This document shows positions 23,081 through 33,264 of a stretch of 64,000 bases of DNA, piece by piece. A program made the position numbers and the translations under genes. Positions within the stretch are counted from its first letter, which is position 1. Each line of letters begins with the position of its first letter. Under the pieces are notes generated by a model. The model made no database searches. It worked only from the letters and a program-made list of their open reading frames with translations, and was not told the origin of the DNA. The stretch is from Gentiana macrophylla (taxonomy: Eukaryota; Streptophyta; Magnoliopsida; Gentianales; Gentianaceae), in NCBI GenBank assembly GCA_026214975.1, contig CM047810.1:39690806-39754805 (forward strand), in the 5' to 3' direction.

Positions 23081-23160
23081 CAACAGAAAGTAATAGCGTA
23101 GTATACTTTTTCACAAGCATCTGATAGGGAATGAAAAATATGAAGCCAAATGGCACACTT

Positions 23161-23444
23161 CACATTACATCTTTATCACATTATTAAATGAACCCAAATG
23201 ATGAAGAGATCTTCGGTTTCCATAAATGCAGTAAACAAGCTTAACTAAAAACACACACAAATACAAATCCATCTCCTCATGAGCCCAGATGGTCTAGACA
23301 CTCGAACCAAAAATGATATTGTTACAACCTTATGTTGGTACACATTTGTGCAAATTTGATCAGTGAGTAGGACCCCATATTTCTCATCGGCCTAGTCGTA
23401 ATCAGGAGTCCACAAATGTAAAGTGGTACAATGTCGTGACAGTA
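23161..23444. other. Probable 3' flank/UTR of the LRAT-domain gene
   Basis: Non-repetitive-looking sequence between the gypsy break point and the stop codon of the LRAT-like reading frame. By position it would be the gene's 3' UTR. No poly(A) signal is asserted. Confidence 0.4.
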
Positions 23445-23681
23445 TCATTTCCGAAGCCTACTTGTTAGGTCTTCAACCGAAACCTTCACCACATCACTTC
23501 TCATCCCAATATCCGTGGCGTAACGGCTAGCACAATAAGTCCGAACGGAAGCTGCCGCCCTCCCATACACATTACCACTCACGAACCGCATCAGCGTAGA
23601 CAATACAGTAGCAAGAGGGCCACCTATAAGAGACGCAACTTGTCCACTCTGTCCCAATTTTCTTTCATTCGACACAAGCAG

Positions 23682-25414
23682 TGATTGAGCTTAATTTCAC
23701 CCTAACAAAAACAATTTGTAAAGACTCGAAACCGTGGGTAAACTAACTCTCTAACCGGCAGTGTACCGGGTCGATTGCTAGAATAGCTACAGGAGTACAA
23801 GGTCGAACCCAAAGGAATCGTGTTTGTAAGTACCAAAGTGAACGTAATGCTTAGTCTAGGTGATCAATGATTTTAAAGTATTTGTAACTACAACGACACT
23901 AAAGTGATTTATACTAACAAGTCTAACGATAGAAAAGAGAGAAAGAAGATTAAACTACTAAGTTTTAAAGATAGATAAAGGGACATAGCCGAACCATGAT
24001 CGAAGTAGCTAGTTTCACCCCAAGGAATGACAAAACCGGGAGTGTGCAACAAACGAACGAACTCTTACATTCAATTTCACGGGTACGTACTCCTAATCCC
24101 GGTGCTAAAGTCTGAACAACTCTTCCCTAACACCTTATGCCAATTCGACTAACCTCCCCTAAGAGAGATTCATTCACAAGACAATAATGCACGAGAGCCG
24201 TTTAAACGTTAAAAACGAGTAACCTCGCACTACAATGCGATCCTAGAACCCTTTTCCCACACCCCTCTATCTGAACAACTCTCAAGATTGATGTGTGTGA
24301 TTTTTGACCTAGGTGATCAATCTAGCCCAAATCCATTATAACAAGTTCTAAGACGTGAAATATGCAAGATACAACAATAAAAAGCACTACCCACTCCCAA
24401 TTTCATCACCCAAAGGGTGATTTCACCAAATTTCACATGATTCGACTATGTAGAAGTTTAGCTACTCATTATACTAATCAAAACATGCACAAAACAGTAA
24501 ATAAGAGCCATAACAAGTAAAAGAGAAGAGAAATATACCATTAAATTGCAGAAATTCGAGTTGAGATCCAAAAAGTACAAAATAAAGAAGTAATTAAAAG
24601 GTGGTCTCTTAGTGTTTGGAATGAAAATCTAAGCTAAGAAATAGAAAGATTAAGCTAAGATGTTGTTGATTTACACTAAGAGAGAGTATTCTAAGCTATT
24701 ACAAAATTCGAGCAATAAATGGGTAGAGTTTTGCTAAGAAAAGCTTGATATCTCAAGAAAATGTCTAAGGGGGTATTTATAGGTGAAGGAAAAATCTGCT
24801 GAAAAATGGTCCAAACGCGCGTTTAAAGGCTGAACGGGCTTTTGGATCTTCAAACGCGCGTCTCGCTTAGTTGAAACGTCGCTTTACACATAAATTCAGG
24901 CGGGGACTTGACCGTTCTTCATCTGAACGCAGCGTTTGGATGACTTGGAACGTCGCGTTAAGGAGTTTCAAACGCGTTTAAGGTGATTTCAAACCCGCGT
25001 TTGGAGGCTTCAAACTCAATCAAATCGACTTCGAACGCGTTTGGAGGGTTCAAACGCGTTTGAACCCCCTGTTTCCCAAATCTTCACTTTTCTTCCTTTT
25101 GGACCCTCGCGTCTTGCCTCGATCATGCTTTTTCACCACAAATCATCACCTTCCGGGTCCTCGAGACACCAATACCCTTCAATATCACAAACAACCACAA
25201 ACATCCAAACAATTCCGGAGGGTAAACGTGCTCGGGAATGGGGTTAATATCAACAAATAAGGGGTAATAATCCATCAAGGTGACGGATTCATTCCCCGTG
25301 CCATAAGCTCACGATATCACCTCAAAAATGGTCCAATTTAACCAAAAAGGTGCTGAAAGTGTGGTAAATGGTGGTAATTAATGCATCGGAGTCACGTAAA
25401 GTTGACTCCCATCA
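23682..25414 (-). mobile_element. Solo LTR (Athila-like), inserted in the LRAT exon
   Basis: 1733 bp with TG...CA ends, flanked by a perfect 5-bp duplication AGCAG (23677-23681 and 25415-25419). On the minus strand it starts TGATGGGAGTCAAC and ends GAGCTCAATCA, with TATAAATA at 24774-24781. Near its 3' end it has the sequence around GGTCGACCCGG(T) seen in the Athila-like LTRs of this window. No internal domain is present, so it is a solo LTR. It resembles the solo LTR at 42260-43929 in order and sequence. Confidence 0.88.
24812..25064. repeat. Cluster of AAACGCGTTT-type palindromes
   Basis: Within the solo LTR about ten variants of AAACGCGTTT recur at irregular spacing, such as CAAACGCGCGTTT-like, GAACGCGTTTGG and TCAAACGCGTTTGA. 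They are separated by unrelated sequence, so this is not a tandem array. Confidence 0.75.
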
Positions 25415-25855
25415 AGCAGCCCAGTCTTGCAGTATATAGCAAAATCTTCACAGTTGTTCTTGAATGTATTATAGCACCCAAACCCGTTGTTAAGGAGGTA
25501 GTTTGCTCTATGAACCACGACGTCGTTGCTGTCTGAACCCGAGTACACGTTCCGCCACCACGTGCTTTTGCAAGGAACAGACCAGGGCTAACAGCGTACT
25601 CGAGCGATACAGAACACCACCAGCAAGGAAACAGTTCAAGCATGATGAGACAACTCCATGAATGTCATCGGACACCGAGCACATGGCACAGGGCACGTGG
25701 AATCGTCTTGGATCGGAGCTTACCAAAAGGGTATCCAAGATAGTCGCTGTTCCTAGCTCTTGTCCATGTCGAGTGAAGTGTATAACTTTATCATTCTCAA
25801 CATATATGCCTACACGCATCAACATAGACATCCAAATTGACCACGCAGAAAATAT

Positions 25856-26325
25856 CTAGTAACACCAAAAGAATCCAAAGAGATCAATACAGGCATGATT
25901 CAAGGCAGCTTTTACAAGTTTATTATTTACTTCAGATTGAAATTTAAAAATGAAGGTGTCTTTGCTTTTGAAAGACATTAGAGACTCAACTCGTTCTATT
26001 ACAATTGTGAAGGAAAAAATAACAAAACCAGACAAGAACAACCTGTTTGTACGAAATTCCAGCTCCTATAGTAGTTTTTAAAAGTTTCCGACACAAAATA
26101 CAGTTGAGTATCGGATTTGAAATTCCAAAAGAGTTTTTTTTTAAAGACATTAGAGACTCATCGTTCTATTTAATAAATAAAATATATTTGTAAATTCCAG
26201 CTCCTGAACACTACAGTTGATTTTTGCGAATTTTTTAAATTTAAATAAATAAAATATATAGATAAATTTGTGTTTTTATATTTAAATTTAAGCATTCGTT
26301 TTAGATCATTCTGATGTAATACGAT
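25856..26325. other. Intron or flank of the LRAT gene plus unclassified repeat
   Basis: AT-rich sequence right of the LRAT exon. The phrase GACATTAGAGACTCA occurs twice (about 25973 and 26145). Parts, such as the stretch around ACGAAATTCCAGCT, recur at 26780. No first exon for LRAT and no other gene could be found. Confidence 0.4.
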
Positions 26326-26744
26326 GCAAATAAAGTGACTAGAGAATAATTACCCATGGATGAGACATCTGCTCGGTGGGAATAAGTAAAGGGAAATGAC
26401 ATAGTCAAGTCTATACAATTTTTACAATCATCATTATGGTGTTGTTGTAAAAATAGTATAGAATTGAGGAATTAAGTCTATTGAGTGAGTAAATCTATCA
26501 CTATGTGTATGTAACGTCACGTTTCCGGACACCGAGTCCTTATCCGGAAAACGAACGTTCGGCACGTATAATTTAAAATAATTTCATATTATACGTCAGC
26601 CTCTACTACGTCGTATCGAGTTAAGCAAAAACGGAAGCAAAGACTCGGGTATAATTTTTTTTTCCAAACAATCAAGAATAAAAACTCACTATTAAAGGTA
26701 GAAAATGTAAATTTGTTACATTGGAAACCAAACGAAAACGTATA
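26326..26744. repeat. Direct duplication, copy 1
   Basis: About 420 bp, nearly identical to 26945-27371, beginning GCAAATAAAGTGACTAGAG. It includes an LTR start (TGTAACGTCACG at 26510) identical in position to the solo LTR start in copy 2, so the duplication was made after the LTR inserted. Confidence 0.9.
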
Positions 26745-26944
26745 GCTGTGAAGGAAAACCAGACACGGTTTGCACGAAATTCCAGCTGTGGTATTGACAC
26801 TGCAGTTGAGCATTGGATTCGGATAGTGAAGTTCTTTTATGGTGAGTTTATTCAAGGAGTAAAACATGTGGATGAATCTGGACCATACGGTTTAAATTTA
26901 AATTTAAATTGTGTGCTCCAGAATCATCCGCATGTGTCTAAGTT
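26745..26944. repeat. Unclassified repeat between the duplicated blocks
   Basis: About 200 bp related to 26000-26325 and, more loosely, to 40247-40285 (shared TGACACTGCAGTTGA). It contains an 18-base run TTTAAATTTAAATTTAAA. The short ORFs here match nothing I recognise. Confidence 0.5.
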
Positions 26945-27371
26945 GCAAATAAAGTGACTAGAGAATAATTACCCATGGATGAGACATCTGCTCGGTGGGA
27001 ATAAGTAAAGGGAAATGACATAGTTAAGTCTGCACAATTTTTACAATCATCATTATGGTGTGGTTGTAAAAATGGAATAGAATTGAGGAACTAAGTCTAT
27101 TGAGTGAGTAAATCTATCACTATGTGTATGTAACGCCCCGTTTCCGGACACCGAGTCCTTATCCAGAAAATGAACGTTCGGCACGTATAATATAAAATAA
27201 TTTCATATTATACGTCAGCCTCTACTACGTCGTATCGAGTTAAGCAAAAACGGAAGCAAAGACTCGGGTATAATTTTTTTTTTTCTTCCAAACAAGCAAG
27301 AATAGAAACTCAATATCTAAAAGTAGAAAATGTAAATTTATTACATTGGAAAACCAAACGAAAACGTATAA
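26945..27371. repeat. Direct duplication, copy 2
   Basis: Second copy of the 26326-26744 block, about 619 bp downstream. Its right part is the beginning of the solo LTR that starts at 27129. Confidence 0.9.
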
Positions 27372-28149
27372 CGTACGAAACCTCCAAAAACAAAGTACAA
27401 AGTTCTCCAAAGAACAATAAGTCTAAAATATAATAATAAAGAACAGAAAATAAGTGCTTCAACGTAGGCGTCCTCAAACGTGGTCATCAAAGTTGTCCTC
27501 AAACATGATTAATAACAGAAGTTTTATAATTAATAAGTTATCTTTATAAGACCGACTCAATCTAGGGTTCACTTCATGTCCATCAACACGTCATGACTAG
27601 CTTAACTTATCTTGGTTACGTCAGCATTCAAGGGCACTACGCATGACGTTTACCAGCCTGAAGATATACTTGCTAACTAACGGTGAATAGCACCTGATAC
27701 GTTCGATGAATTTCCTCCGCTACCCTTCAGCCTTTTGAACCAGTAGCGTTGCTCACCTTTATGAACGTACCACATCGCCGATATGAATTGGTGCCTGGCC
27801 AAGAATAGATGACGTTTTATCTTTTACTACCACGTATGTAAGTTATTATGTATTAACTAGCCGCCTAAGTGTTTTCAAAGCAAAGCTCACATTAACAACT
27901 CTAATCCTTCGCTTAGAAAGCTAGACACCACATCCTACCAAGTACACAGATATTGATGAACTCTAGCTCATCAAAGCACAAGCCTATCATGCCCTTCCGA
28001 TGGTCCCGAACTTCAACTCCCTTGAAGAGTACTTCCGGTGTCGGAACTAAACGCATCAGAAACTTAATCAAACCTTGTTCATGTTAAATTAATGTTATTA
28101 GATCATGAAACAACATTTAAATCTCAATACATAGTTTAAAACACATTTT

Positions 28150-28412
28150 CTCAAAACTTGGGGTCAATGCATGCGCATTATCTGGAATGCGTGCACATTC
28201 CTTGACCAGAAACTTGCAGAAAGTTTCTGTCCAGCCAATGCGTGTGCATTGCTCATGCTGGGAGCAACCTGAACTATCCTGAAACAACAATGTGTGCTCA
28301 TTCCCTTGAATGCGTGCGCATTGCACCTGCTGTGAAAATGATGGAACATCCTGAATCACGAATGCGTGCACATTCCTATGAATGCGTGCGCATTCATTGC
28401 GCACGCATTCAA
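28150..28412. repeat. Cluster of GAATGCGTGCGCATTC-type palindromes
   Basis: About eight variants of ATGCGTGCGCAT (for example GAATGCGTGCGCATTC) are scattered at irregular intervals inside the solo LTR. The apparent ORFs here arise from the repeated words and are not considered genes. Confidence 0.75.
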
Positions 28413-29120
28413 CGCAATAAAACCCTAAACATGATTTTTCTACACTCTACGATCTCTACTTGATTCCAAACATGTTTTACACGATTGTAATCAGAAAAAC
28501 ATTAGGAAAAACACAACGTTCTCATATCATAACATCTTTTAATCCTTAAACAATCAAAACAACATGATTTCTATCATCTAAACCACGTTCAAGCCTCAAT
28601 CTTAACCCTAAAACCATAATTAAAGCGTAGGAAGAGCCTATTAGCTTTTAGCAAGCTTTTCCAAACCAAGCTCCCAGAAAACTGCTGCAAAACTTGAACC
28701 TTTCGGTAGAAACCTATGTGATCAATCCAAATTTAAATTAGATTCGATCACACGCTTCTAACCAAACAAGACTACGAATTCATGTGTTTGAATCCATCAA
28801 ACTCAATCAAGAACAACATCTAGGTCAAAAACATACCTTAGAAAAAACTCCAACTTTCTTGTGTTGAAGCGACGCCTTTTCACAACGATTCCGCTGCTCT
28901 ACTCTGATCTGAAAACCGTTATGAAACGCCTTAGAAACTGGAAGAAAACTCTCAGCCCTTATCTTTGCCTTTCATGCCGTTTCACAGAGAGCGTATGAAA
29001 TTTCTACTTCTTTTAGGTAATGGGAACTAATGAGATTTATTTTCCTTAAATAGAAAATCCAAAAAATAATAATTTCTGATTATTTTTTCCTTATTTCTTA
29101 AAAATCAGATTTTTCCCAAA

Positions 29121-29127
<7 letters not shown>

Positions 29128-29195
<68 letters not shown>
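29128..29195. repeat. (AT)n microsatellite
   Basis: More than 30 AT dinucleotides in a row near the right end of the solo LTR. Confidence 0.97.
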
Positions 29196-29199
<4 letters not shown>

Positions 29200-29310
29200 T
29201 ATACTATATTCACAAAATACTTAACTATGTAAAAGAAGTAAAGAATAAATATTTTATTTTTACAAAATGACACGTCTGTCCTTTCCCGAAAATCAGAATA
29301 TTACGGTGTA

Positions 29311-30626
29311 GGCAAGGACGGACCTAGTATGGGGTAAAGGGGGTGGGGGGTATACGCCTCCTTAATTTTTCTGAAAGACGGGGGGGGCTTCTAAAGGCAC
29401 CCCCAAAATTACTCTCGGCACCACAAAAACATACTTTCGGCACCATGGCTAATATTTTTATTATTATTTTTACTTTACACACCACCAAAGTAATAAAAAA
29501 AAACTACTAGTTTCACCACAACTTTTAGAAAATGCAAACTAGTCCTCTAAAAAATTAATCAAACATTATTATACTTCTATTAATCTAATCCATTAATCAA
29601 ATCTAAACCAAAAAAAAAAATTAAACAATTTCATCTACAAACTTAATTTTAATATAAATACAATTCTTAAATACCAAAATAAACCCATCAACTTCCACCA
29701 CCACTTCATCTTCCTCACTTCACCCCATTCTCATGAAAAAAAAAACCATGGAACCTTCATCTTCATCTAATACAAATTTAAAAGATCATCATCTTGAATC
29801 AACTCCAATGAATCAACACACACATTGCAATGAAGATGAGAAATCTCCCTTGAAGACATCCCATTTTCTAGCCAAGTGGAGAAGAAGATGAAATCATCAA
29901 ACTTGGTAATTTCTTAGTCTAAAAATCTTATTTTGATGTTCAATGTGTGATTTAAGTGAATGGGTAAACCTCATACAAGCATATTACCATGTTAGACATT
30001 GATTGATGGAGGAAATTATGGTTCTTTTACATTTTCCGATCAACATAGGGTTCTTGCCGGCGTTTTTTTACGTTCTCGAGCTCCGTGGCAGACGCATGGA
30101 ACGCCAACCACAGGGACACCCGTATGGCCACATGAACGTCCACCACATGTATGTATAGCCAGAACATCGGAATCATTGGCGTTTCAAACGGATTGCAACG
30201 TCGGTAGTGGCGACGTTTATAGAACGCTTTCATGACTGACGTTGGTATGGAGTAACCAACGCTTGTACGGCTGTCGTTTGGGTGGCTGAGTAACTACTAC
30301 CTAGTCACATGGTAACATCAGTGACACTGGCGTTTGTCGAGCCATACCAACGTCGGTCCTTCCGACGTTCTACATCAGTTTTCACATTTTCTCATTCAAG
30401 TGTATTGAACTACCATTTACTTGTTGTTGTTTATTTTTAATCCATAAAAGCAATGTGATAATGACAAGATAATTGATGCGGGGGAAGTAGAAGATGACGA
30501 CGAGGAGTATTTGAAGGTAAGAAACCATTAAGTGAATTATTCTAAGCGCTTTAATCCCAATTGACTATGACTTTATCAAATACAAACGTATGTTTTTTGC
30601 AGCATTTAGCTGAGGAATGATTGATG
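29311..30626. other. Unassigned region upstream of the MULE
   Basis: About 1.3 kb. It opens with a G-rich patch (GACGGACCTAGTATGGGG; GGGTGGGGGG) that resembles degraded DNA-transposon ends, but no partner terminus was found. A 47-codon ORF (29748-29891, MEPSSSSNTNLKDHH...) with no known domain lies here. At 30050-30370 many words such as AACGTCGG, GACGTTC and CCAACGTC recur in both orientations. It may be the 5' region of the MULE. Confidence 0.35.
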
Positions 30627-32215
30627 AAGATCAATAAAATATTAAGAATCTTCGGGATTACACGCTTTCCTTGAGGGATGAGACACCTGAAGTGTTAGCA
30701 ACCGATATGACTTCAATTTTTACAACTGATCAAGTATGTCCTTAAAACTTATACTATTTCAATGTTTATGCATTTTAAACTTGATTTTCTATTCAGTACA
30801 TTTATATACTGCTCACAGGTATTCAATTCGCATGAAGCCATCACCAAACACCTCAAGGAATTGGCAAGAGCGAATTGTGTCGTCCTTGTGATAATGAGAT
30901 CTCAAATGAACGGAAAGAGGACACCGTTCATTAAATTCAATGTGAGAGGGGTGGATTCCTAAGGGATCATTGCAAAGGAGGAAAGTAAGAGAAAAAATTG
31001 GCCCTGCCGGAAAGAATAAGCCAAGAGAAACGTCCACAAGGAAATGCGGGTGTCCGTTTGAATTGAAAACCATGAATGATACATTTAGGGAGGTGTGTAC
31101 CGTAAAAGTCTTGAATGGTATGCATAATCATAAAACAGTCAGGTATGATGAGGGCCATGCATACCTTGGTCGGATTGATAAAAAAACATGTTGATGCCAT
31201 TGTAACGATGACTCGAAATGGCATTTTGCCTAGAAACATACTACGGATGTTGAGAAATAAAGATAGGAAAAACAGTACGTCACAGAAGGCGATCTATAAC
31301 ATTTGTGCTAAGATAAGGAAGAAAGCACGAGAGGGTCGGACAGTGATACAAGAGATTTACAATTTGGCGGATAAGACCACATCCTTCGTTCACTGTAGGC
31401 ATGATGAACTAAACGTTGTGAAGGATGTATTTTGGGCCTTTAACGAATGCTTGTCCCTTGCAAGGTGCTTTCCTTCTGTAATGGATTTGGATTGTACCTG
31501 CAAGACAAACAAATACAAGATGCCCCTTTTGCAGAGTGTTGGCGCTACGTCTATGGACATGTCATTTTCGGTTGGATTTGCACTAATATGTTTGGAGAGG
31601 GAAGAAAACTACATATGGGCTTTGAATATCCTTCGCCAGGCAATTGGTGACCAAAGCGAGCGAACATGTTGTATCTTGACAGATAGGGAAGTAGCTTTAA
31701 TGAACGCAGTACGGGTGGTATTTCCAAAAGCGAAGAACTTGTTATGATGGTGGCACATCGAGAAAGGTCGTGTGTCAAATTTGAAGACGAAGACTACGAG
31801 CGAAGGTTGGCAGGATTTAATGATAGCATGGACATATGTTGTTAAATAAAACTCAGAAGAAGAGTTGAATGATCTATTGGAAGAGTGTAATAAGACTTTT
31901 AATGAAGATGCCATGAGTTACGATTCATCTACATGGTTGAACGCACAAAATGAGGCATTTGTCTCGGCATGGATGAACTTTGTGTTTCATCCAGGCAACA
32001 CATCAACCTTGAGAGTCGAGGGAATGCATTCAGTGTTTAAAAATTGGCTAAAACCGGGCTTGGGGACTTGGTTGCGGAGACAACCAACAACAGTATGGCT
32101 GAAGTTTAGAGGAACTATTAGGAACATTTTATTATGTTTTGATGATGGCTATACTAGCTGTTATAGCAAGACTGAAATAAGTTGGAAATCTTTGTATAAG
32201 TCTTTACTTAGAGTC
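30627..32215 (+). pseudogene. MULE transposase with FAR1-type DNA-binding domain
   Basis: Mutator-like transposase. An upstream exon reads DYTLSLRDETPEVLATDMTS and ends at a donor at 30734; a plausible intron (30734-30818, GTATGT...CACAG) leads into VFNSHEAITKHLKELARANC. A FAR1-like zinc-binding region follows (RKCGCPFELK, then GMHNHK), then a frame change near 31190. The MULE catalytic domain carries MDLDCTCKTNKYKMPLL (first Asp) and ILTDREVALMNAV (second Asp). A stop at 31745 lies just before the WWHIEK motif and another near 31846. The sequence continues to KSLYKSLLRV at 32215, where the copia LTR interrupts it. FAR1-like domains are shared by plant MULEs and the phytochrome factors FHY3/FAR1; the decay and context favour a transposon. 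Confidence 0.85.
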
Positions 32216-33204
32216 TGATATGTAGTATATGTTCAGTCAGACAAGTATTGTACTAGTTGGTAGAATGGCTAAGTGAACCAGATAATCAGTAGAGTGGAGA
32301 AAGCCAAGTACCAGCAGAGAAGCAAGAAGACATATGGACTGACTTATAACCAAGGAAGTCTGTGATGACCTTGGATAAGTCTAAGTTACATTACAAGTGA
32401 TGAAACTCATTGTTCAAATATGGTGTACACTAATCTCACACAAATCAAGGATCAGTGGAGTACAAATACTCTTGGAAAATCAAAGAATCAAAGAAAGCAG
32501 TAAAACGGAAAAGTAAATTGTCTACCGGCTGAGTAAAAGATAAACAAGCAGACTCACTGAACCGGTCAAACAACGGCTAAGTAAAACAACAGCAGAGTAA
32601 TATATACCTTCTATACTTATTTTCCATGTTCTTAAAATAAGAAGATCAAGCATTAAATGCAGAATCAATCAAGGGCGGATTTTATGAACGTTTGAAGAAA
32701 ATCTGGATCACTGAAATCAAGGAGAATATAATCAAGGGGGAATCAATAATTAATTCAGGATTATTCTCCACATTAAATATCCAATGGACGGAATTTCAAA
32801 TCAAGGATTATCAAGGCTATAAATAGAAGGCATTGACAGACACAAAAAGAAAAAGAAAAAGGAAGATATAGAAAAAAAAAGAAATATACAAGACTGAAAA
32901 GAAAAAGAGCAAAAACTCTGTCAATTTCCTAAGCCTTCTCTTTGAATCTAAAAGAACACATCTAGTGATCAACTCAGCATTCAGAGCATAAAGTCAAATC
33001 AAGCATTGAGATTGATCCACACATCTATGAATCTCATTTACACCAGTTTGCAGCAATTGAATCAGAGAAGTCTGAGAAGGAGTTGCACCCTTTGTGATAG
33101 CTGTTGAAGGATTTGTTCCCAAGGAGCGCCTCAGTCTTGAAGACCGAGTCACTTTGAAGGTTTTGTAGCCAGGAGTGATTGTCTTGAAGATTGTGATGCT
33201 TGTG
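32216..33204 (+). repeat. Copia LTR, 5' portion
   Basis: Begins TGATATGTAG at the point where MULE coding sequence stops. It has a TATA box (TATAAATA, 32818-32825) followed by an A-rich leader. The rest of this LTR is probably 39189-39521, separated by the gypsy fragment. The start is inferred from the break in the MULE and a TG. Confidence 0.6.
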
Positions 33205-33264
33205 TTGTGCATTCTATATTTATATACCTTTTGTCCGTGGACTACGGACTCCTCAAAAATTTCA
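33205..33264 (+). repeat. Duplicated copia leader block
   Basis: About 60 bp, starting TTGTGCATTCTATATTTATA, matching 39616-39674 (leader and first gag codons of the copia element) with small differences; the gag ATG reads ACG here. It ends exactly where the gypsy LTR begins. Confidence 0.85.

Larger units (their letters stand above)
6045..23160 (-). mobile_element. Truncated Tat-type Ty3/gypsy element
   Basis: Several pieces fit one minus-strand Ty3/gypsy element of the Tat group (Retand/Ogre/Grande-like). In element order they are: C-terminal integrase (22377-23080, minus), a tandem array in the 3' untranslated region (21280-22193), an extra ORF antisense to pol (plus strand, 7035-8184 and 19997-21056), a polypurine tract (6679-6690) and a 3' LTR (6045-6678). 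Tat elements are known for antisense extra ORFs and for 3' UTR tandem repeats, which supports the assignment. The 5' half (LTR, gag, protease, RT, RNase H) is missing beyond about 23160. A copia element (8185-19991) is nested in the antisense ORF. The grouping is inference; each piece is visible. Confidence 0.75.
23445..25855 (-). pseudogene. LRAT/NC-domain protein gene, split by an LTR
   Basis: The only host-type gene recognised. LRAT/NC-domain proteins are NlpC/P60-superfamily proteins, mostly of unknown substrate in plants. On the minus strand the exon opens after a splice-like ...TTACTAG at 25856: GIYVENDKVIHFTRHGQELG, then [55 protein letters not shown] (catalytic-type NCEDFA) and IYCKTGLL, ending at the insertion (25415). 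It resumes at 23681 with LVSNERKLGQSGQVASLIGG and SRYATDIGMRSDVVKVSVED and ends at TGA 23445-23447. Dropping the LTR and one target copy joins KTGLL to VSNERK in frame. Two single-base deletions (near 25600 and 25537) also break the frame. The short first exon expected upstream was not found. Confidence 0.82.
27129..29305. mobile_element. Solo LTR of a gypsy element (TGTAACGCCCC type)
   Basis: 2177 bp starting TGTAACGCCCCG and ending ATATTACG, flanked by a perfect GTGTA duplication (27124-27128 and 29306-29310). The expected terminal CA reads CG. This type of terminus is common in plant chromovirus LTRs. Read on the minus strand, the right part looks like a promoter and leader ending in a splice-donor-like AAGGTATGTTTTTGAC near 28833, so minus orientation is favoured. 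There are no coding domains. Confidence 0.78.

Noticed and set aside
26589..26957. Overlapping 78- and 92-codon ORFs on opposite strands
   Set aside because: They lie in an unclassified repeat, match no family and are not preserved in the related copies.
28117..28404. Overlapping ORFs with repeated CARIxxxxHAL-like phrases
   Set aside because: The repeats come from the scattered ATGCGTGCGCAT words; there is no domain, and the region is inside a solo LTR.
29091..29273. ORF rich in Ile-Tyr
   Set aside because: It is a translation of the (AT)n microsatellite.
30999..32215. Host FHY3/FAR1 transcription factor gene
   Set aside because: Several stops and frameshifts, interruption by an LTR and the repeat context favour a MULE; the FAR1 domain is shared by both.
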